64,000 nt of DNA from Allokutzneria sp. A3M-2-11 16 (GCF_024213555.1 NZ_JANAVO010000001.1:3224001-3288000), one strand, 5' to 3'; shown: positions 25,890 to 34,798, numbered from the stretch's first letter. Notes: generated from the letters alone by a model not told the origin. Made by a program: numbers and translations.

Positions 25890-26932
25890 TCCCCGTCCAC
25901 GTCAGCGAAATCCAGTACGACCTGCAACGTGTCGGCGGGCCGTTCGTCGATCTCGGCGAACGCCTTCGCCACGTCGTGCGCGCACATCACGTGCGTCACC
26001 AGCGGCAGCGGATCGAGCGTGCCCGCCACGACGAGTTCCATGAACGTGCGCTGCAACCGCTCCACCGACCACCGCTGCGACAGCTCGGGGTTCACCCCGC
26101 CGATCTGCGAGGCCACCAGCCGGACGCGGTTGTGGTGGAACTCCTCGCCGAGCCGCAGCCCGACCGCATCCCCTTGGTAGAAGCCGGAAGCGACCACGCG
26201 CCCGGCGACACCGACGGACCTGATCGCCTCGTGCAGCGCCTTCGCCGAGCCGCTGATCTCGATGCTGGTGTCCGCGCCCCGGCCGCCCGTGTGCTCGGCG
26301 ATCCGCTCCGCGACAGCGTCGTCGATCGCGTTCAGGGTCAGCACCGCGCCCTGCTCGGCGGCGAGCGCGAGGCGTCGTGGGAGCGCGTCCACGGCGACGA
26401 CCCGCGCGCCGTTGAGCGTTGCCAGCCTGGTGGTGAGCAACCCGAGCACGCCCTGGCCGAACACCGCGACGTCCTCGCCGAGGTGGATGTCCGCGTCCAG
26501 CACCGCGTTCAACGCGATCGCGCCGAGCCGCGCGAACACCCCGGCCACCGGCGGCACCGAGTCCGGCAGCACGTGGCCCGCCAGCTTGGCGGCGTCCACC
26601 ACCGCAGAGGAGCGGTGCCCCCAGATGCCCCAGACCCGTTGCCCCACCTCAAGATCGGGGACCGTGGTCTCGGTGACCACGCCGACCTCCTGGTAGCCCC
26701 AGCCCGCCACCGGATAGCCGAAGGACGGCGTGCCGTCCACGAACAACCTGCGCTCGGCGTCCCACAGCTTGCTCAGGTACGGGTTGGAGCCGCGGTAGGC
26801 CGTCAGCTCCGTCCCCGCCGAGATCCCGGAGTACAGCGTGCGCACCCGGACCTGCCCGGACGCCAGTGGGGCGCCGGGCTCCTCGACGAGCTCGACCGAA
26901 CGCGGGGCGGAGAACTGCACGACTTTGGGCAC
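25886..26932 (-). CDS. Medium-chain alcohol/sugar dehydrogenase
   Basis: A 348-aa MDR-family oxidoreductase with a GroES-like N-terminal domain (SGISAGTELTAYRG) and a Rossmann domain (VFGQGVLGLLTTRLA, about residues 170-184). The structural zinc cysteines of classic alcohol dehydrogenases are absent. It is first in an operon with the isomerase-like gene, which suggests oxidation of a sugar or polyol. GTG 26932 is preferred because AGGTAGG lies just upstream; ATG 26950 is in frame but sits in a region with a TTGACA promoter-like element. Confidence 0.82.
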   Translation of the reverse strand: MPKVVQFSAPRSVELVEEPGAPLASGQVRVRTLYSGISAGTELTAYRGSNPYLSKLWDAERRLFVDGTPSFGYPVAGWGYQEVGVVTETTVPDLEVGQRVWGIWGHRSSAVVDAAKLAGHVLPDSVPPVAGVFARLGAIALNAVLDADIHLGEDVAVFGQGVLGLLTTRLATLNGARVVAVDALPRRLALAAEQGAVLTLNAIDDAVAERIAEHTGGRGADTSIEISGSAKALHEAIRSVGVAGRVVASGFYQGDAVGLRLGEEFHHNRVRLVASQIGGVNPELSQRWSVERLQRTFMELVVAGTLDPLPLVTHVMCAHDVAKAFAEIDERPADTLQVVLDFADVDGE

Positions 26933-27052
26933 TCGCCTACCTAGCCGCATCGACTTATGTCTTGTCAAGCGACAGAAGTCCCCGACCGGAAAGTAACCGG
27001 TATTTCACGGGTCACCGGTTGATATTGGGGGTGACGTGGAAGAGGAGGCGCC

Positions 27053-27745
27053 GTGCTCACCCCTGAACTCACCCCGGCCGCGACGGGCCACCACGGCGCC
27101 GTCGCGCGCGCGCTCGCGGTCGGCGGCACGGTCGCGGTGCTGACCACCGTGGCGATCATCGCCGTGCTGGACCTGGTCCCGGCCATCGGCATGATCAACC
27201 CGGTCCGGCGCACCATCAGCGAGCACGCGCTCGGCCCCAACCGCATGCTGTTCGACCTCGCGCTGCTGCTCCTGGCGGCCGGTTCGCTGGCGATCCTGGC
27301 GGCCCTGGTGCGCGGCGGCCTGGTCCGGTTCCGCTCGGTGGGCGCGGTCATGCTCGGCCTGTGGAGCGCTGGGCTGACCGTGGTCGTGCTCTTCCCCAAG
27401 CACAACTGGGCCATCGGGCCGAGCCTCAGCGGTGACATCCACCGCGTCGGCAGCCTCGTGGCGTTCCTCAGCCTGCCCGTCGCGGTGCTGCTCATCGCCC
27501 GCCGCTGGCTGCGCGACGAGCGGTGGAGCGGGCACGCGCGGCGCGCCCGCGCGCTCGGCGTGCTGGCCGTGCTGTCCTTCGCGCCCATCGTCTACGTGCT
27601 GGTCTACGCCTCCGCGGTGGGCGGCGCGTGGTGGCAGGTGCTGCCGCTCGGCGTGATCGAACGCGTGCTGGCGCTGTGCGAGGTCGTCGCGGTGATCGGC
27701 GTCGGCGGCTGGGCGATCGCCTCGACCCGTCCGGCGGCGCGCTGA
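27053..27745 (+). CDS. DUF998 membrane protein
   Basis: A 230-aa protein with six predicted transmembrane helices and the DUF998 pattern: an early NPVRRTISEHALG loop after helix 1 and a central FPKHNW segment. DUF998 proteins are uncharacterised inner-membrane proteins, frequent in actinobacteria. The GTG at 27053 has GAGGAGG 4-5 nt upstream. It is divergent from the dehydrogenase operon and upstream of the thioesterase gene, separated by about 55 nt. Confidence 0.85.
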   Translation: MLTPELTPAATGHHGAVARALAVGGTVAVLTTVAIIAVLDLVPAIGMINPVRRTISEHALGPNRMLFDLALLLLAAGSLAILAALVRGGLVRFRSVGAVMLGLWSAGLTVVVLFPKHNWAIGPSLSGDIHRVGSLVAFLSLPVAVLLIARRWLRDERWSGHARRARALGVLAVLSFAPIVYVLVYASAVGGAWWQVLPLGVIERVLALCEVVAVIGVGGWAIASTRPAAR

Positions 27746-27799
27746 ACCGTTTCGAAGCCCACTTGACACCCTTGCGCCGATCGAGTGACCTCAACGGTG

Positions 27800-28522
27800 A
27801 TGACGAACCGAGTGGTGCGGCCCCGACCCCGGCCGGAAGCGCGGCGCGCGCTGATCTGCCTGAGCTACGCGGGCGGCGGTACCGCGCCGTTCCGCGGCTG
27901 GGCCGGGCACGTGCCGGACGACGTGGAACTCGCGCTGGTCTGCTACCCCAACCGGGAGCGCCGGATCAGCGAGCCGATGCCGCCGCTCTGGGACCAGCTG
28001 CTCGACGACGTCGAGGTGAGCGTCAAGGAGGCGGCCGCGGGCCGTCCCTACGTCCTGTTCGGGCACAGCATGGGCGGTGCCGTGGCGGCGGGGCTCGCGT
28101 CGCGGTCCCTCACCCCCGCCGCGGTGGTGCTGTCGGCGACCCGCTCGCCGCTGTCGACGTACACGTACTCCCTCGGGCCCACGAACTCCGACGAGGAGTA
28201 CGTCGAGTGGATCAGGGCGAAGGCGCAGGTGCCCGACGAGGTGCTGGCGCACCCGGAGCTGCGCGACATGGCCGTCTCGATGCTGCGCGGCGACGTGGCC
28301 GCGCTGCACAGCCTCCGGTACGACCCCGCCGGGCGGATCACGGTGCCCACCCAGGTGCTCTACGGCGAGCTGGACGAGGTCGACGAGGAAGCCGTGCGCG
28401 GCTGGAGCAAGATCGTCACCAGTGACTTCCGGACCGACCGGCTGCCCGGTGGCCACTTCTACGTGCCAGAGGTCTGGGAGCGGCTGCCGGAACACATCAC
28501 CGCGTTACGAGAGGACGGCTGA
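27800..28522 (+). CDS. Type II thioesterase
   Basis: A 240-aa alpha/beta hydrolase of the editing thioesterase family that frees stalled acyl groups from polyketide or peptide synthase carrier proteins. The motif CLSYAGGGTAPFRGWA lies at the N terminus, the nucleophile elbow is GHSMGG, the acid lies near YGELDEVDE and the catalytic His is in PGGHFYV. ATG 27800 gives a typical N terminus; GTG 27785 is an in-frame alternative, and neither has a clear ribosome site. A TTA codon lies five codons before the stop (28505-28507). It is followed 1 nt later by a PPTase gene, so both support a carrier-protein pathway. Confidence 0.92.
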   Translation: MTNRVVRPRPRPEARRALICLSYAGGGTAPFRGWAGHVPDDVELALVCYPNRERRISEPMPPLWDQLLDDVEVSVKEAAAGRPYVLFGHSMGGAVAAGLASRSLTPAAVVLSATRSPLSTYTYSLGPTNSDEEYVEWIRAKAQVPDEVLAHPELRDMAVSMLRGDVAALHSLRYDPAGRITVPTQVLYGELDEVDEEAVRGWSKIVTSDFRTDRLPGGHFYVPEVWERLPEHITALREDG

Positions 28523-28523
28523 G

Positions 28524-29255
28524 GTGCCCAAGGCGGACGTGTGGTGGGTCGAGCTCGGCTCGGTGCCCCTGGAGCCGATGCTGGCCTGGCTCAACGACGA
28601 GGAACGCGACCGCTGGTCCCGCTACCTCAAGGACGACGACAAGCAGCGGTTCCTCCTCGGCGCCTCGCTGTCCCGGGCGATCGTCGCCCGTGAGCTCGGC
28701 ATCGCCGCCGCCGACGTTCCGCTGGAGCGGCACTGTTCGCGCTGCGAGGGCCCGCACGGGCCGGTGACGTCGCCGCTGCCCGGCGCTCCGAAGTTGTCGG
28801 TCACCCACGCCGGGGAGCTGGTCGGGGTCGCCGCGTCCGTCGACGGCCTGGTCGGGCTCGACGTGGAGCCGTCCTCGCGCGCGCCGTTGAAGAACCTCAA
28901 CGTGGTGTTCGGGCCGGACGAGATCGCGGGCATCACCAGGGCGGGCGGCGGCGCCGAGCCGTTCCTGCGCATGTGGACGCGCAAGGAGGCCGTGGTCAAG
29001 GCGGTCGGCGTCGGCTTCATGGTGTCGCTGCCCAATGTCGTCCTCACCGGCCCGGCCGCCGCGCCGCGCCTGCTCGGCTGGCCCGCTGATGAGCCCGGCG
29101 CGGACCGCTACCCGGCGGAGATGCGCATGGCCGACGTCCAGGCTCCCCGGGACCACGTGGGCGCCGTCGCCGTCGTGGCCGGTCGGAGCGCGGGCGAACT
29201 CCACGTGGTCCAGCACAACGGCGCCGACCTGCTGACGTCCGCCATCCCCGCGTAG
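28524..29255 (+). CDS. Sfp-type 4'-phosphopantetheinyl transferase
   Basis: A 243-aa PPTase that would load coenzyme A arms onto carrier proteins. It has the LSVTHAGELV segment, the Mg-binding motif VGLDVEP and the WTRKEAVVKAVG motif (W-x-x-K-E-A-x-x-K) that define the Sfp branch. The start is GTG 28524, directly after the thioesterase stop, with GAGAGGA upstream. The pair looks like a support operon for a polyketide or peptide synthase located elsewhere. Confidence 0.93.
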   Translation: MPKADVWWVELGSVPLEPMLAWLNDEERDRWSRYLKDDDKQRFLLGASLSRAIVARELGIAAADVPLERHCSRCEGPHGPVTSPLPGAPKLSVTHAGELVGVAASVDGLVGLDVEPSSRAPLKNLNVVFGPDEIAGITRAGGGAEPFLRMWTRKEAVVKAVGVGFMVSLPNVVLTGPAAAPRLLGWPADEPGADRYPAEMRMADVQAPRDHVGAVAVVAGRSAGELHVVQHNGADLLTSAIPA

Positions 29256-29272
29256 CCGCTGGCGTGGTTGGG

Positions 29273-29400
29273 TGGTCTTCAAGTACCCCCAACCCCCTCC
29301 CAGAACGTCTTTAACCACCACAAACCCCCGGCTGGCGCGGCCGGGGGTTTGTGGTGGTTTGAGACCTTCAGGGTGGGGGTGCGGGGTACTTGAAGACCGG
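29273..29400. repeat. Hairpin repeat family B, copy 1
   Basis: A nested hairpin of about 128 nt has outer arms GGTCTTCAAGTACCCC and GGGGTACTTGAAGACC. The strong inner stem pairs AACCACCACAAACCCCCGGC with GCCGGGGGTTTGTGGTGGTT. It starts 17 nt after the PPTase stop. The outer arms recur at 50111-50239. It may act as a terminator. Confidence 0.9.
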
Positions 29401-29468
29401 CGGACCCGCGGTGGGTTCACTCGGGTGTGGGTACCGCTGCGGCCCAGAAATGTGGAACTTTCTCATGT

Positions 29469-31316
29469 ATGAGGGTGTTGGCGGTCACAGTTGCTCTGGT
29501 GTTGGTCGTCTCTGGGGTGCCGGTTTCGGCGGCGCCGGTTGAGGGAGGCACGGTCACCGTCGGCACCAAGTCCGTCGGCGGGAAGACCGTCCAGATCTTC
29601 CGCGATCGGCTCGGCCGCGAGGTGGTGCTGCGCGGCTTCAACGTCTCCGGCACCACCAAGCTCAACGAGCACGGCAAGCTGCCCTTCGCCTCCGTCGCCG
29701 ATGCCGCCCGCTCCGCGACCGCGATGCGCGATCTGACGGGCGCGAACGCGATCCGCTTCCTCGTCGGGTGGGACGGCGTGCAGCCCGCGCCGAACATCAT
29801 CGACACCGCCTACCTCGACCGGGCGACCGCGCAGATCCGCGAGTTCACCCGGCGCGGAGTGCACGTGCTGGTCGACTTCCACCAGGACCTGTTCTCGCGC
29901 GACCTGTTCAACAAGGACAGCTGGTACACCGGCAACGGCGCCCCGAAATGGGTGATCGAAGCGGGCAAGTACCCCGAGGAGCACTGCGTCGCCTGCGTGA
30001 CGTGGGGCCAGAACCAGTGGCAGAACGACGCCGTCCGCTCAGCCTTCCGCGATTTTTGGCTCAACCGCAAGCTGGAGACGCCCGCCGGGCTCATCGGCAT
30101 GCAGGACGCGTTCCTCGACCAGGCCGCCGCGACCATGCGCCATCTGCGGAACTCCTTGCCCACCAAGGAGTTCGGCTTGGTCCTCGGGCTCGACCCGGTC
30201 AACGAGCCCGCGGACGGAGAAGGCTCGATCTCCTCGGCTGACCGCGAGAAGGAGCTGATCTGGCCGTTCTACCAACGGGTTCGCGCGCGGATGGACACCG
30301 TGGGGTGGCAGGACAAACCGCTCTACGCCGAGCCCTTGGTGAACTGGAACCTGGCCATCGTCGGGCTGCGGCGAGGTGGGTTCGGCACCATCGGAACCAT
30401 GGGGCCGCGCTATGTGTTCAACGCCCACTTCTACGACACGTTGCGCCTTTCGATCGACCCGACGAAGCCCGGCGACGGCGGATATGCCAATCAGACCAAC
30501 GAGATTCGCGACCGTGCGGCGCAGCTGGGCACCGCGAGCTTCCTCTCCGAGTTCGGCCACCGCATGACCGGCTGGTCCGCGGAGAAGGCGCCGATGATCC
30601 TCAAGAGCGCGTACCAAGGACTCGATCGCGGTGCGGGCAACGACGGTTGGTGGGCGCGGCCGACTGCTTCGGGGGCGGTGATGTCCGCGACCCAATGGCA
30701 GTGGGACATCTACAACGGCAAGCACCGCGAGCTGATGAACGGCAACCCTTCCAAGGTGCAGACCGCGGGCGACGCTTGGAACGACGAGGACCACTCGGTG
30801 GTCGACACCGACGCTTCCGGTGGCGTCCGGTTCCGCGTCGATCAGCGTGTTCTCGACCGGATGTATCCGAGTGCCGTCGCCGGTGACACCCTCGCGTTCG
30901 CCTACGAGGACATGGCCAAGGACGGGTTCGCGTCGTCGACTGCGCCGTCCGTGCGGTGGATGAAGGTGCCCGCCCAGTACCCCGCGCTCGCCAAGGTGGT
31001 GGAGAACCGGCAGTTCGGCATCCTCGCCTGGCGCGGTGGGGCTCGCGGTCCCACTGAGCTTCACCTGCCGCGCACCTTCTCCCCGGTGAACTCCTCCGTC
31101 GCCGCTTCTTTCGGTGTCCACTCAGGACTGTCCACTTCGGACTCTGTTGTACGGGTTCAGAACGAATCGGGCTCTTCCGTCGCGCACAAGCTCGTGATCA
31201 GCGCGGGGGCCGGGGTGCACGTGGCGCTGGTCGTCAACGCCCGCGTGCCCGTCGCCGATCTGACCGCTGCCCAACGCGACCTCGCTTCGTGGGCCGCCGC
31301 CGTCGGGATGCCCTGA
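29469..31316 (+). CDS. Secreted GH5 glycosidase, endoglycoceramidase-like
   Basis: A 615-aa exported enzyme with a signal peptide (residues ~1-22, VSGVPVSAAP) and a GH5 TIM barrel starting with a VLRGFNVSG strand. The acid/base is in LDPVNEPADG and the nucleophile Glu in FLSEFGHRMTG. The barrel opening and the C-terminal beta domain resemble actinobacterial endoglycoceramidases, which release sugar from glycolipids; other GH5 specificities remain possible. The ATG at 29469 begins the signal peptide; no clear ribosome site is visible. Confidence 0.85.
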   Translation: MRVLAVTVALVLVVSGVPVSAAPVEGGTVTVGTKSVGGKTVQIFRDRLGREVVLRGFNVSGTTKLNEHGKLPFASVADAARSATAMRDLTGANAIRFLVGWDGVQPAPNIIDTAYLDRATAQIREFTRRGVHVLVDFHQDLFSRDLFNKDSWYTGNGAPKWVIEAGKYPEEHCVACVTWGQNQWQNDAVRSAFRDFWLNRKLETPAGLIGMQDAFLDQAAATMRHLRNSLPTKEFGLVLGLDPVNEPADGEGSISSADREKELIWPFYQRVRARMDTVGWQDKPLYAEPLVNWNLAIVGLRRGGFGTIGTMGPRYVFNAHFYDTLRLSIDPTKPGDGGYANQTNEIRDRAAQLGTASFLSEFGHRMTGWSAEKAPMILKSAYQGLDRGAGNDGWWARPTASGAVMSATQWQWDIYNGKHRELMNGNPSKVQTAGDAWNDEDHSVVDTDASGGVRFRVDQRVLDRMYPSAVAGDTLAFAYEDMAKDGFASSTAPSVRWMKVPAQYPALAKVVENRQFGILAWRGGARGPTELHLPRTFSPVNSSVAASFGVHSGLSTSDSVVRVQNESGSSVAHKLVISAGAGVHVALVVNARVPVADLTAAQRDLASWAAAVGMP

Positions 31317-31318
31317 AC

Positions 31319-31610
31319 GAGTCATTGAGGGCTCCCAAGTACCTGAATGAGTCATTGAGGGCTCCCAACGCACCAAACGAGTCATTGGGAACGTTGAGCG
31401 CACCGAACGAGTCATTGGGTCTGCTCCACGTGCCCTGAACGGGTCGTTGAGGGCATCTAACGCCCCGAACGGGTCGTTGGGGGCGTTGAGTGCCCTGAAC
31501 GACCCGTTCAGGGACTTCCAACGCTCTGAGCTGGGTGTTTGGGGGGTGTAGTGCCCTGAATGAGTCATTGGGGGAGTTCAAGTACCTCAATGACTCATTC
31601 AGGGCAAAAC
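31319..31610. repeat. 30-bp tandem repeat array, about 10 units
   Basis: Units related to CCTGAACGAGTCATTGAGGG recur at 30-bp spacing (core GTCATTG at 31321, 31351, 31381, 31411; variants GTCGTTG at 31443 and 31473; later units to 31598). One interval is 32 bp. Units diverge by several bases each. The period is a multiple of three, so open frames with 10-residue repeats arise, but I regard the array as non-coding. It fills the gap between two convergent genes. Confidence 0.88.
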
Positions 31611-31617
31611 GGCGGGG

Positions 31618-32829
31618 TCAGGCGGGGATGGGGAGGTCGGCGGGGGCGCGGTGGCGGGCGATGACGGTGAGGGCGAAGACGGAGAGCGTGGAGACGGTGG
31701 CGATGGTGATGGCCATCGGCAGCGCGGTGCCTTCGCCGCCGAGGCCGACGAGCGGGGCGGTGATCGCGGCGACCAGGAACTGGACCATGCCGAGCAGGGC
31801 GCTGGCGCTGCCCGCGATCCGGGGGTGGTCGGCCATGCCGAGGGCGAGCGCGTTCGGGCTGATCATGCCGATGCTGGCGACGAGGGTGAACAGCGGGACG
31901 AGGAGACCAGCCAGGCCGAGCGTGCCGATGGCGGTGGTGAGCAGCAGCGCGAGCGCGGAGACGACGTTCACCCCGACGCCGATGGCGAGCAGGCGGCGCG
32001 GGCCGAAGCGGCCGACGAGCCTGGCGTTGAGCTGGCCGACGAGCACGAAGCCCAAAGCGTTGGCGCCGAAGATGATGCTGAACATCTGGGGCGACGCGTG
32101 GTGGATGTCCTGGATCACGAACGGCGAGCCGGAGATGTAGGCGAACAGCGCCGCCCCGGCGAACGCGCTGGTGAGTGACAGGCCGACGAAGGAGCGGTCG
32201 CCGGAGAGCGTGGCGGCGGCGCGGACGACGGAGCGGAGGCCGCCGGTGTTGCGGCGCTCGGCGGGCAGGGACTCGCGGAGGCCGAGCGCGACCACGAACA
32301 GCAGCAGCGCACCGAAGATCGACAGTGCCACGAAGACACCGCGCCAGCCGGCCGCCGCGGTGACCTCCCCGCCGAGCACCGGAGCCAGGATCGGGGCGAG
32401 GCCGAAGACCAGCATCAGGGTGGAGAAGAACTTCGCGGCCTCCGCGCCGGAGTACAGGTCGCGCACGACGGCCCTGGCCACGACGATCCCGGCGGCGCCC
32501 GCGAAGCCCTGCACGAAGCGCACCACGGTGAAGCTCGCGACGTCGGTGGTGAACACGCACGCCAGCGACGCCAGCACGAACAGGCCGACACCGAACAGCA
32601 GCGGGCGCTTGCGGCCCCACATGTCGCTTAGCGGGCCGATCACGAGCTGACCGGCGGCGAGGCCGATCATGCACGCGGTCAGCGTGAGCTGGACCTGTGA
32701 GTGGGTCGCGCCCATCTTGTCCGCGATCTCGGGGAAGGCAGGCAGGTACATGTCCAGGCACAGCGGCCCGAAGGCGCTGAGCCCACCGAGGATGAGCACC
32801 AGTGTGAGCCTGCCGTTACTGTCCCGCAT
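31618..32829 (-). CDS. MFS drug exporter, Bcr/CflA type
   Basis: A 403-aa, 12-helix major facilitator with the Bcr/CflA N terminus (CLDMYLPAFPEIA) and motif A in GPLSDMWGRKRPL between helices 2 and 3. Relatives export bicyclomycin, chloramphenicol or similar drugs by proton antiport. The ATG at 32829 follows a GGGGGAT site. It is divergent from a MarR regulator with a palindrome between them, the usual layout for a drug-inducible pump. Confidence 0.92.
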   Translation of the reverse strand: MRDSNGRLTLVLILGGLSAFGPLCLDMYLPAFPEIADKMGATHSQVQLTLTACMIGLAAGQLVIGPLSDMWGRKRPLLFGVGLFVLASLACVFTTDVASFTVVRFVQGFAGAAGIVVARAVVRDLYSGAEAAKFFSTLMLVFGLAPILAPVLGGEVTAAAGWRGVFVALSIFGALLLFVVALGLRESLPAERRNTGGLRSVVRAAATLSGDRSFVGLSLTSAFAGAALFAYISGSPFVIQDIHHASPQMFSIIFGANALGFVLVGQLNARLVGRFGPRRLLAIGVGVNVVSALALLLTTAIGTLGLAGLLVPLFTLVASIGMISPNALALGMADHPRIAGSASALLGMVQFLVAAITAPLVGLGGEGTALPMAITIATVSTLSVFALTVIARHRAPADLPIPA

Positions 32830-32855
32830 CCATCCCCCAGTACGCTCAGAAGCCG

Positions 32856-32875
32856 TTAGCTCTGTGACAGAGTAA
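32856..32875. promoter_or_regulatory. MarR operator candidate
   Basis: CTCTGT-G-ACAGAG is a perfect palindrome at 32860-32872, extended by TTA on one side and TAA on the other, midway between the divergent MFS and MarR genes. Confidence 0.65.
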
Positions 32876-32893
32876 TTGAGGACGGTCCCGCCC

Positions 32894-33337
32894 GTGACCC
32901 CTATTTCGCAAGCCCTCGACCTCAGCTGCACGGTGGGCCGGTTGCAGCGAGCGCTGCGCCGCGCCTCGGCCCGCGCGGCGGGTGACTCCGCGCTGTCCAA
33001 CGCCAAGGTCGAGCTGCTGCTCGCGGTGCTCCGCCAGCCGGGGATCAGCGTGAAGGAGGTCGCGACGGTGCTCTGCGCGGCGGCCAACACGGTCAGCACC
33101 CTGGTCGGCGACCTCACCGAAGCCGGGCTGCTGCTGCGGGAACGGGACCCCGCGAACCGGCGGGTGGTGCGGCTCGCCCTCACTGAGGACGGCCGCGCCA
33201 CCATGACGGACTACCAAGACCAGCGCAGGCGGATCATCGCCGACGCGGCCGCGCGGCTGCCCGCCGAGGACCGCGCCGACATCGAACGGGCCCTGCCCGC
33301 GCTGCACCGCTTGCTCGACGTCATCGAACGGAGCTGA
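32894..33337 (+). CDS. MarR-family regulator
   Basis: A 147-aa winged-helix regulator with HTH helices in GISVKEVATVLCAAANTVSTLVGDL and the wing RDPANRRVVRLALT, as in MarR proteins. It probably represses the divergent exporter. GTG 32894 is preferred over TTG 32876 because it leaves room for the promoter and operator; this choice is uncertain. Its 3' end overlaps the convergent glycosyltransferase by 17 nt. Confidence 0.88.
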   Translation: MTPISQALDLSCTVGRLQRALRRASARAAGDSALSNAKVELLLAVLRQPGISVKEVATVLCAAANTVSTLVGDLTEAGLLLRERDPANRRVVRLALTEDGRATMTDYQDQRRRIIADAAARLPAEDRADIERALPALHRLLDVIERS

Positions 33338-34529
33338 GCTTCGCGACCGCCTCGATGTCCCGGACTGCCTGGTCGAGGTCGGGCAGCGCGAGCACGGCGC
33401 GCTTGGCCTGGCGCGAGCGGGCGGTGAAGCCGGGTTCGCCGAGCACGCGGGAGCACGCCTCGCGCACCTCCTCGACCCCGCCGTCGTGGATGCGCAGCCC
33501 CAGACCCAGTTCGACCGTGCGGTCGGCGTTGGACGGCTGGTCGCCGAACGCGGGCTGGACCACCATCGGCACCCCGGACCGCAGCGCCTCGCGGATGCCG
33601 TTGTACCCGCCGTGGGTGAGGAACAGGTCGGCGCACTCCAGCACGAGCGGCTGCGGGACCTGCTGGACCAGGTGCACGTTCGGCGCGATCGGCGCGTCGG
33701 GGATCGGCACCCCGCCGGTGGCCACGATCGCCGTGCAGTCCAAAGTGGACAGAGCTTCGACGGCGACGCGCAGCCGTTCGCTGGGATCGACGCCCGCGAG
33801 CGAGGGCGGCAGGGCCATCTTCGACTTGTCCAGCTCGGTGGTCATCGGCAGTGCCGTGCCGATCGCGGCGAGGACCAGCGGCCGGTCGGCTGGCGCATCG
33901 GCCAGCCAGCCGGGCAGCCGCTCGCCGGGGCGCACGAGCACCGGCTGCCGGTAGGCGCTGGCGATCGGCGCCGCCGCGGCGGTGTAGGAGAATTCCGTTG
34001 GCACGTAGTCGATTCGCCCGTACCGGTAGAGGAAATCCCGGCCGAGGTCGAGCCCGTGGGGCGCGTGCTCGCGCAGCGTCTGCTCCGCGAGCTCCGGCAG
34101 ACCGGCGTTGACGAACCCGCCCGGCAGGCAGAGGTGCGGGATGCCCAGTTTCTCCGCGAGCAGCACGGCGCCGTACTCGGCGTCGTCGCGCAGCACCACG
34201 TCCGGCCGGAACTCCTCGGCGACCGGGAGCACGCGCTGGAAGGAGTCCGCCGCCAGCGGGCCCGACATCGCCCGCATGACCATCGACATGTCGCCGGGGT
34301 TCGCGGGCGGGTGCAGCGGGCGCTCGGGGTCGGAGACCATCTTCGTGAGCTGCTGGCGCATCCCGTAGAGCGCGCCGACCGCGGTGACCTTCTCGGCCGC
34401 GAACAGCTGGACGAAGTCCTCCGGCATGGCGACCAGGACCTCGTGCCCGGCCTCGGCGAGCGCACGGATGATCGGGACCAGGGAACGGGTGTGCGACGGC
34501 GAACCGGTGACGGTGCACAGGACGCGCAA
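33321..34529 (-). CDS. GT1 glycosyltransferase with TTG start
   Basis: A 402-aa GT-B enzyme of the antibiotic glycosyltransferase family: N-terminal CTVTGSPSHTRSLVPIIRAL acceptor domain and the donor motif LFLTHGGYNGIREALRSGVP followed by FGDQPSNA. The N-terminal domain begins RVLCTVTG, so the TTG at 34529, with a strong GAGGAGG 7 nt upstream, is the start; no ATG or GTG fits. The GAGGAGG overlaps the stop codon of a short upstream ORF. The acceptor is unknown; natural-product glycosylation is plausible. Confidence 0.88.
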   Translation of the reverse strand: MRVLCTVTGSPSHTRSLVPIIRALAEAGHEVLVAMPEDFVQLFAAEKVTAVGALYGMRQQLTKMVSDPERPLHPPANPGDMSMVMRAMSGPLAADSFQRVLPVAEEFRPDVVLRDDAEYGAVLLAEKLGIPHLCLPGGFVNAGLPELAEQTLREHAPHGLDLGRDFLYRYGRIDYVPTEFSYTAAAAPIASAYRQPVLVRPGERLPGWLADAPADRPLVLAAIGTALPMTTELDKSKMALPPSLAGVDPSERLRVAVEALSTLDCTAIVATGGVPIPDAPIAPNVHLVQQVPQPLVLECADLFLTHGGYNGIREALRSGVPMVVQPAFGDQPSNADRTVELGLGLRIHDGGVEEVREACSRVLGEPGFTARSRQAKRAVLALPDLDQAVRDIEAVAKLSSVR

Positions 34530-34540
34530 AGCGAGCCTCC

Positions 34541-34798
34541 TCAGCGGGGACGAGTCAACAGGCTGGTTGTAACAAACAACCAATCCGCCCACATCGTCCC
34601 GGAGTAGTGCGTCCGGTTGGTCGTATCTGTGCTCAAACGACTAAAAGTGCGCCCCGTCGCGCTAAGGTCCGAGATGAATTCCTTCTCGGCGACACTGTCG
34701 ACACTCACTCGATGTACTCGCCGTACCGGCAGGTAACGACCTTCGACGTCCTCCGAAATACCCACTTCGAGGGGTAAAAGGATGGCGAAGGTGAGCAT
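34541..34798 (-). CDS. Possible 85-aa protein upstream of the glycosyltransferase
   Basis: A perfect AGGAGGT ribosome site 4-5 nt before ATG 34798 opens an 85-codon frame (MLTFAILLPLEVGISEDVEG at its start). Its TGA at 34541-34543 abuts the GAGGAGG site of the glycosyltransferase gene. Position and signals suggest a coupled leader gene. Against it, codon use is unlike the neighbours (third-position GC only about 60 percent, one TTA codon) and no family is recognised. The remaining spacer 34799-34994 holds no other supported gene. Confidence 0.45.
   Translation of the reverse strand: MLTFAILLPLEVGISEDVEGRYLPVRRVHRVSVDSVAEKEFISDLSATGRTFSRLSTDTTNRTHYSGTMWADWLFVTTSLLTRPR

Noticed and set aside
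31234-31590. Minus-strand open frames with 10-residue repeats (NDSFRAL type)
   Set aside because: They follow automatically from a 30-bp period without stops; no ribosome site or conserved domain supports translation.
31319-31610. Regularly spaced repeats resembling a CRISPR array
   Set aside because: Units are contiguous 30-bp degenerate repeats without unique spacers, the repeat itself varies, and no cas genes are near.
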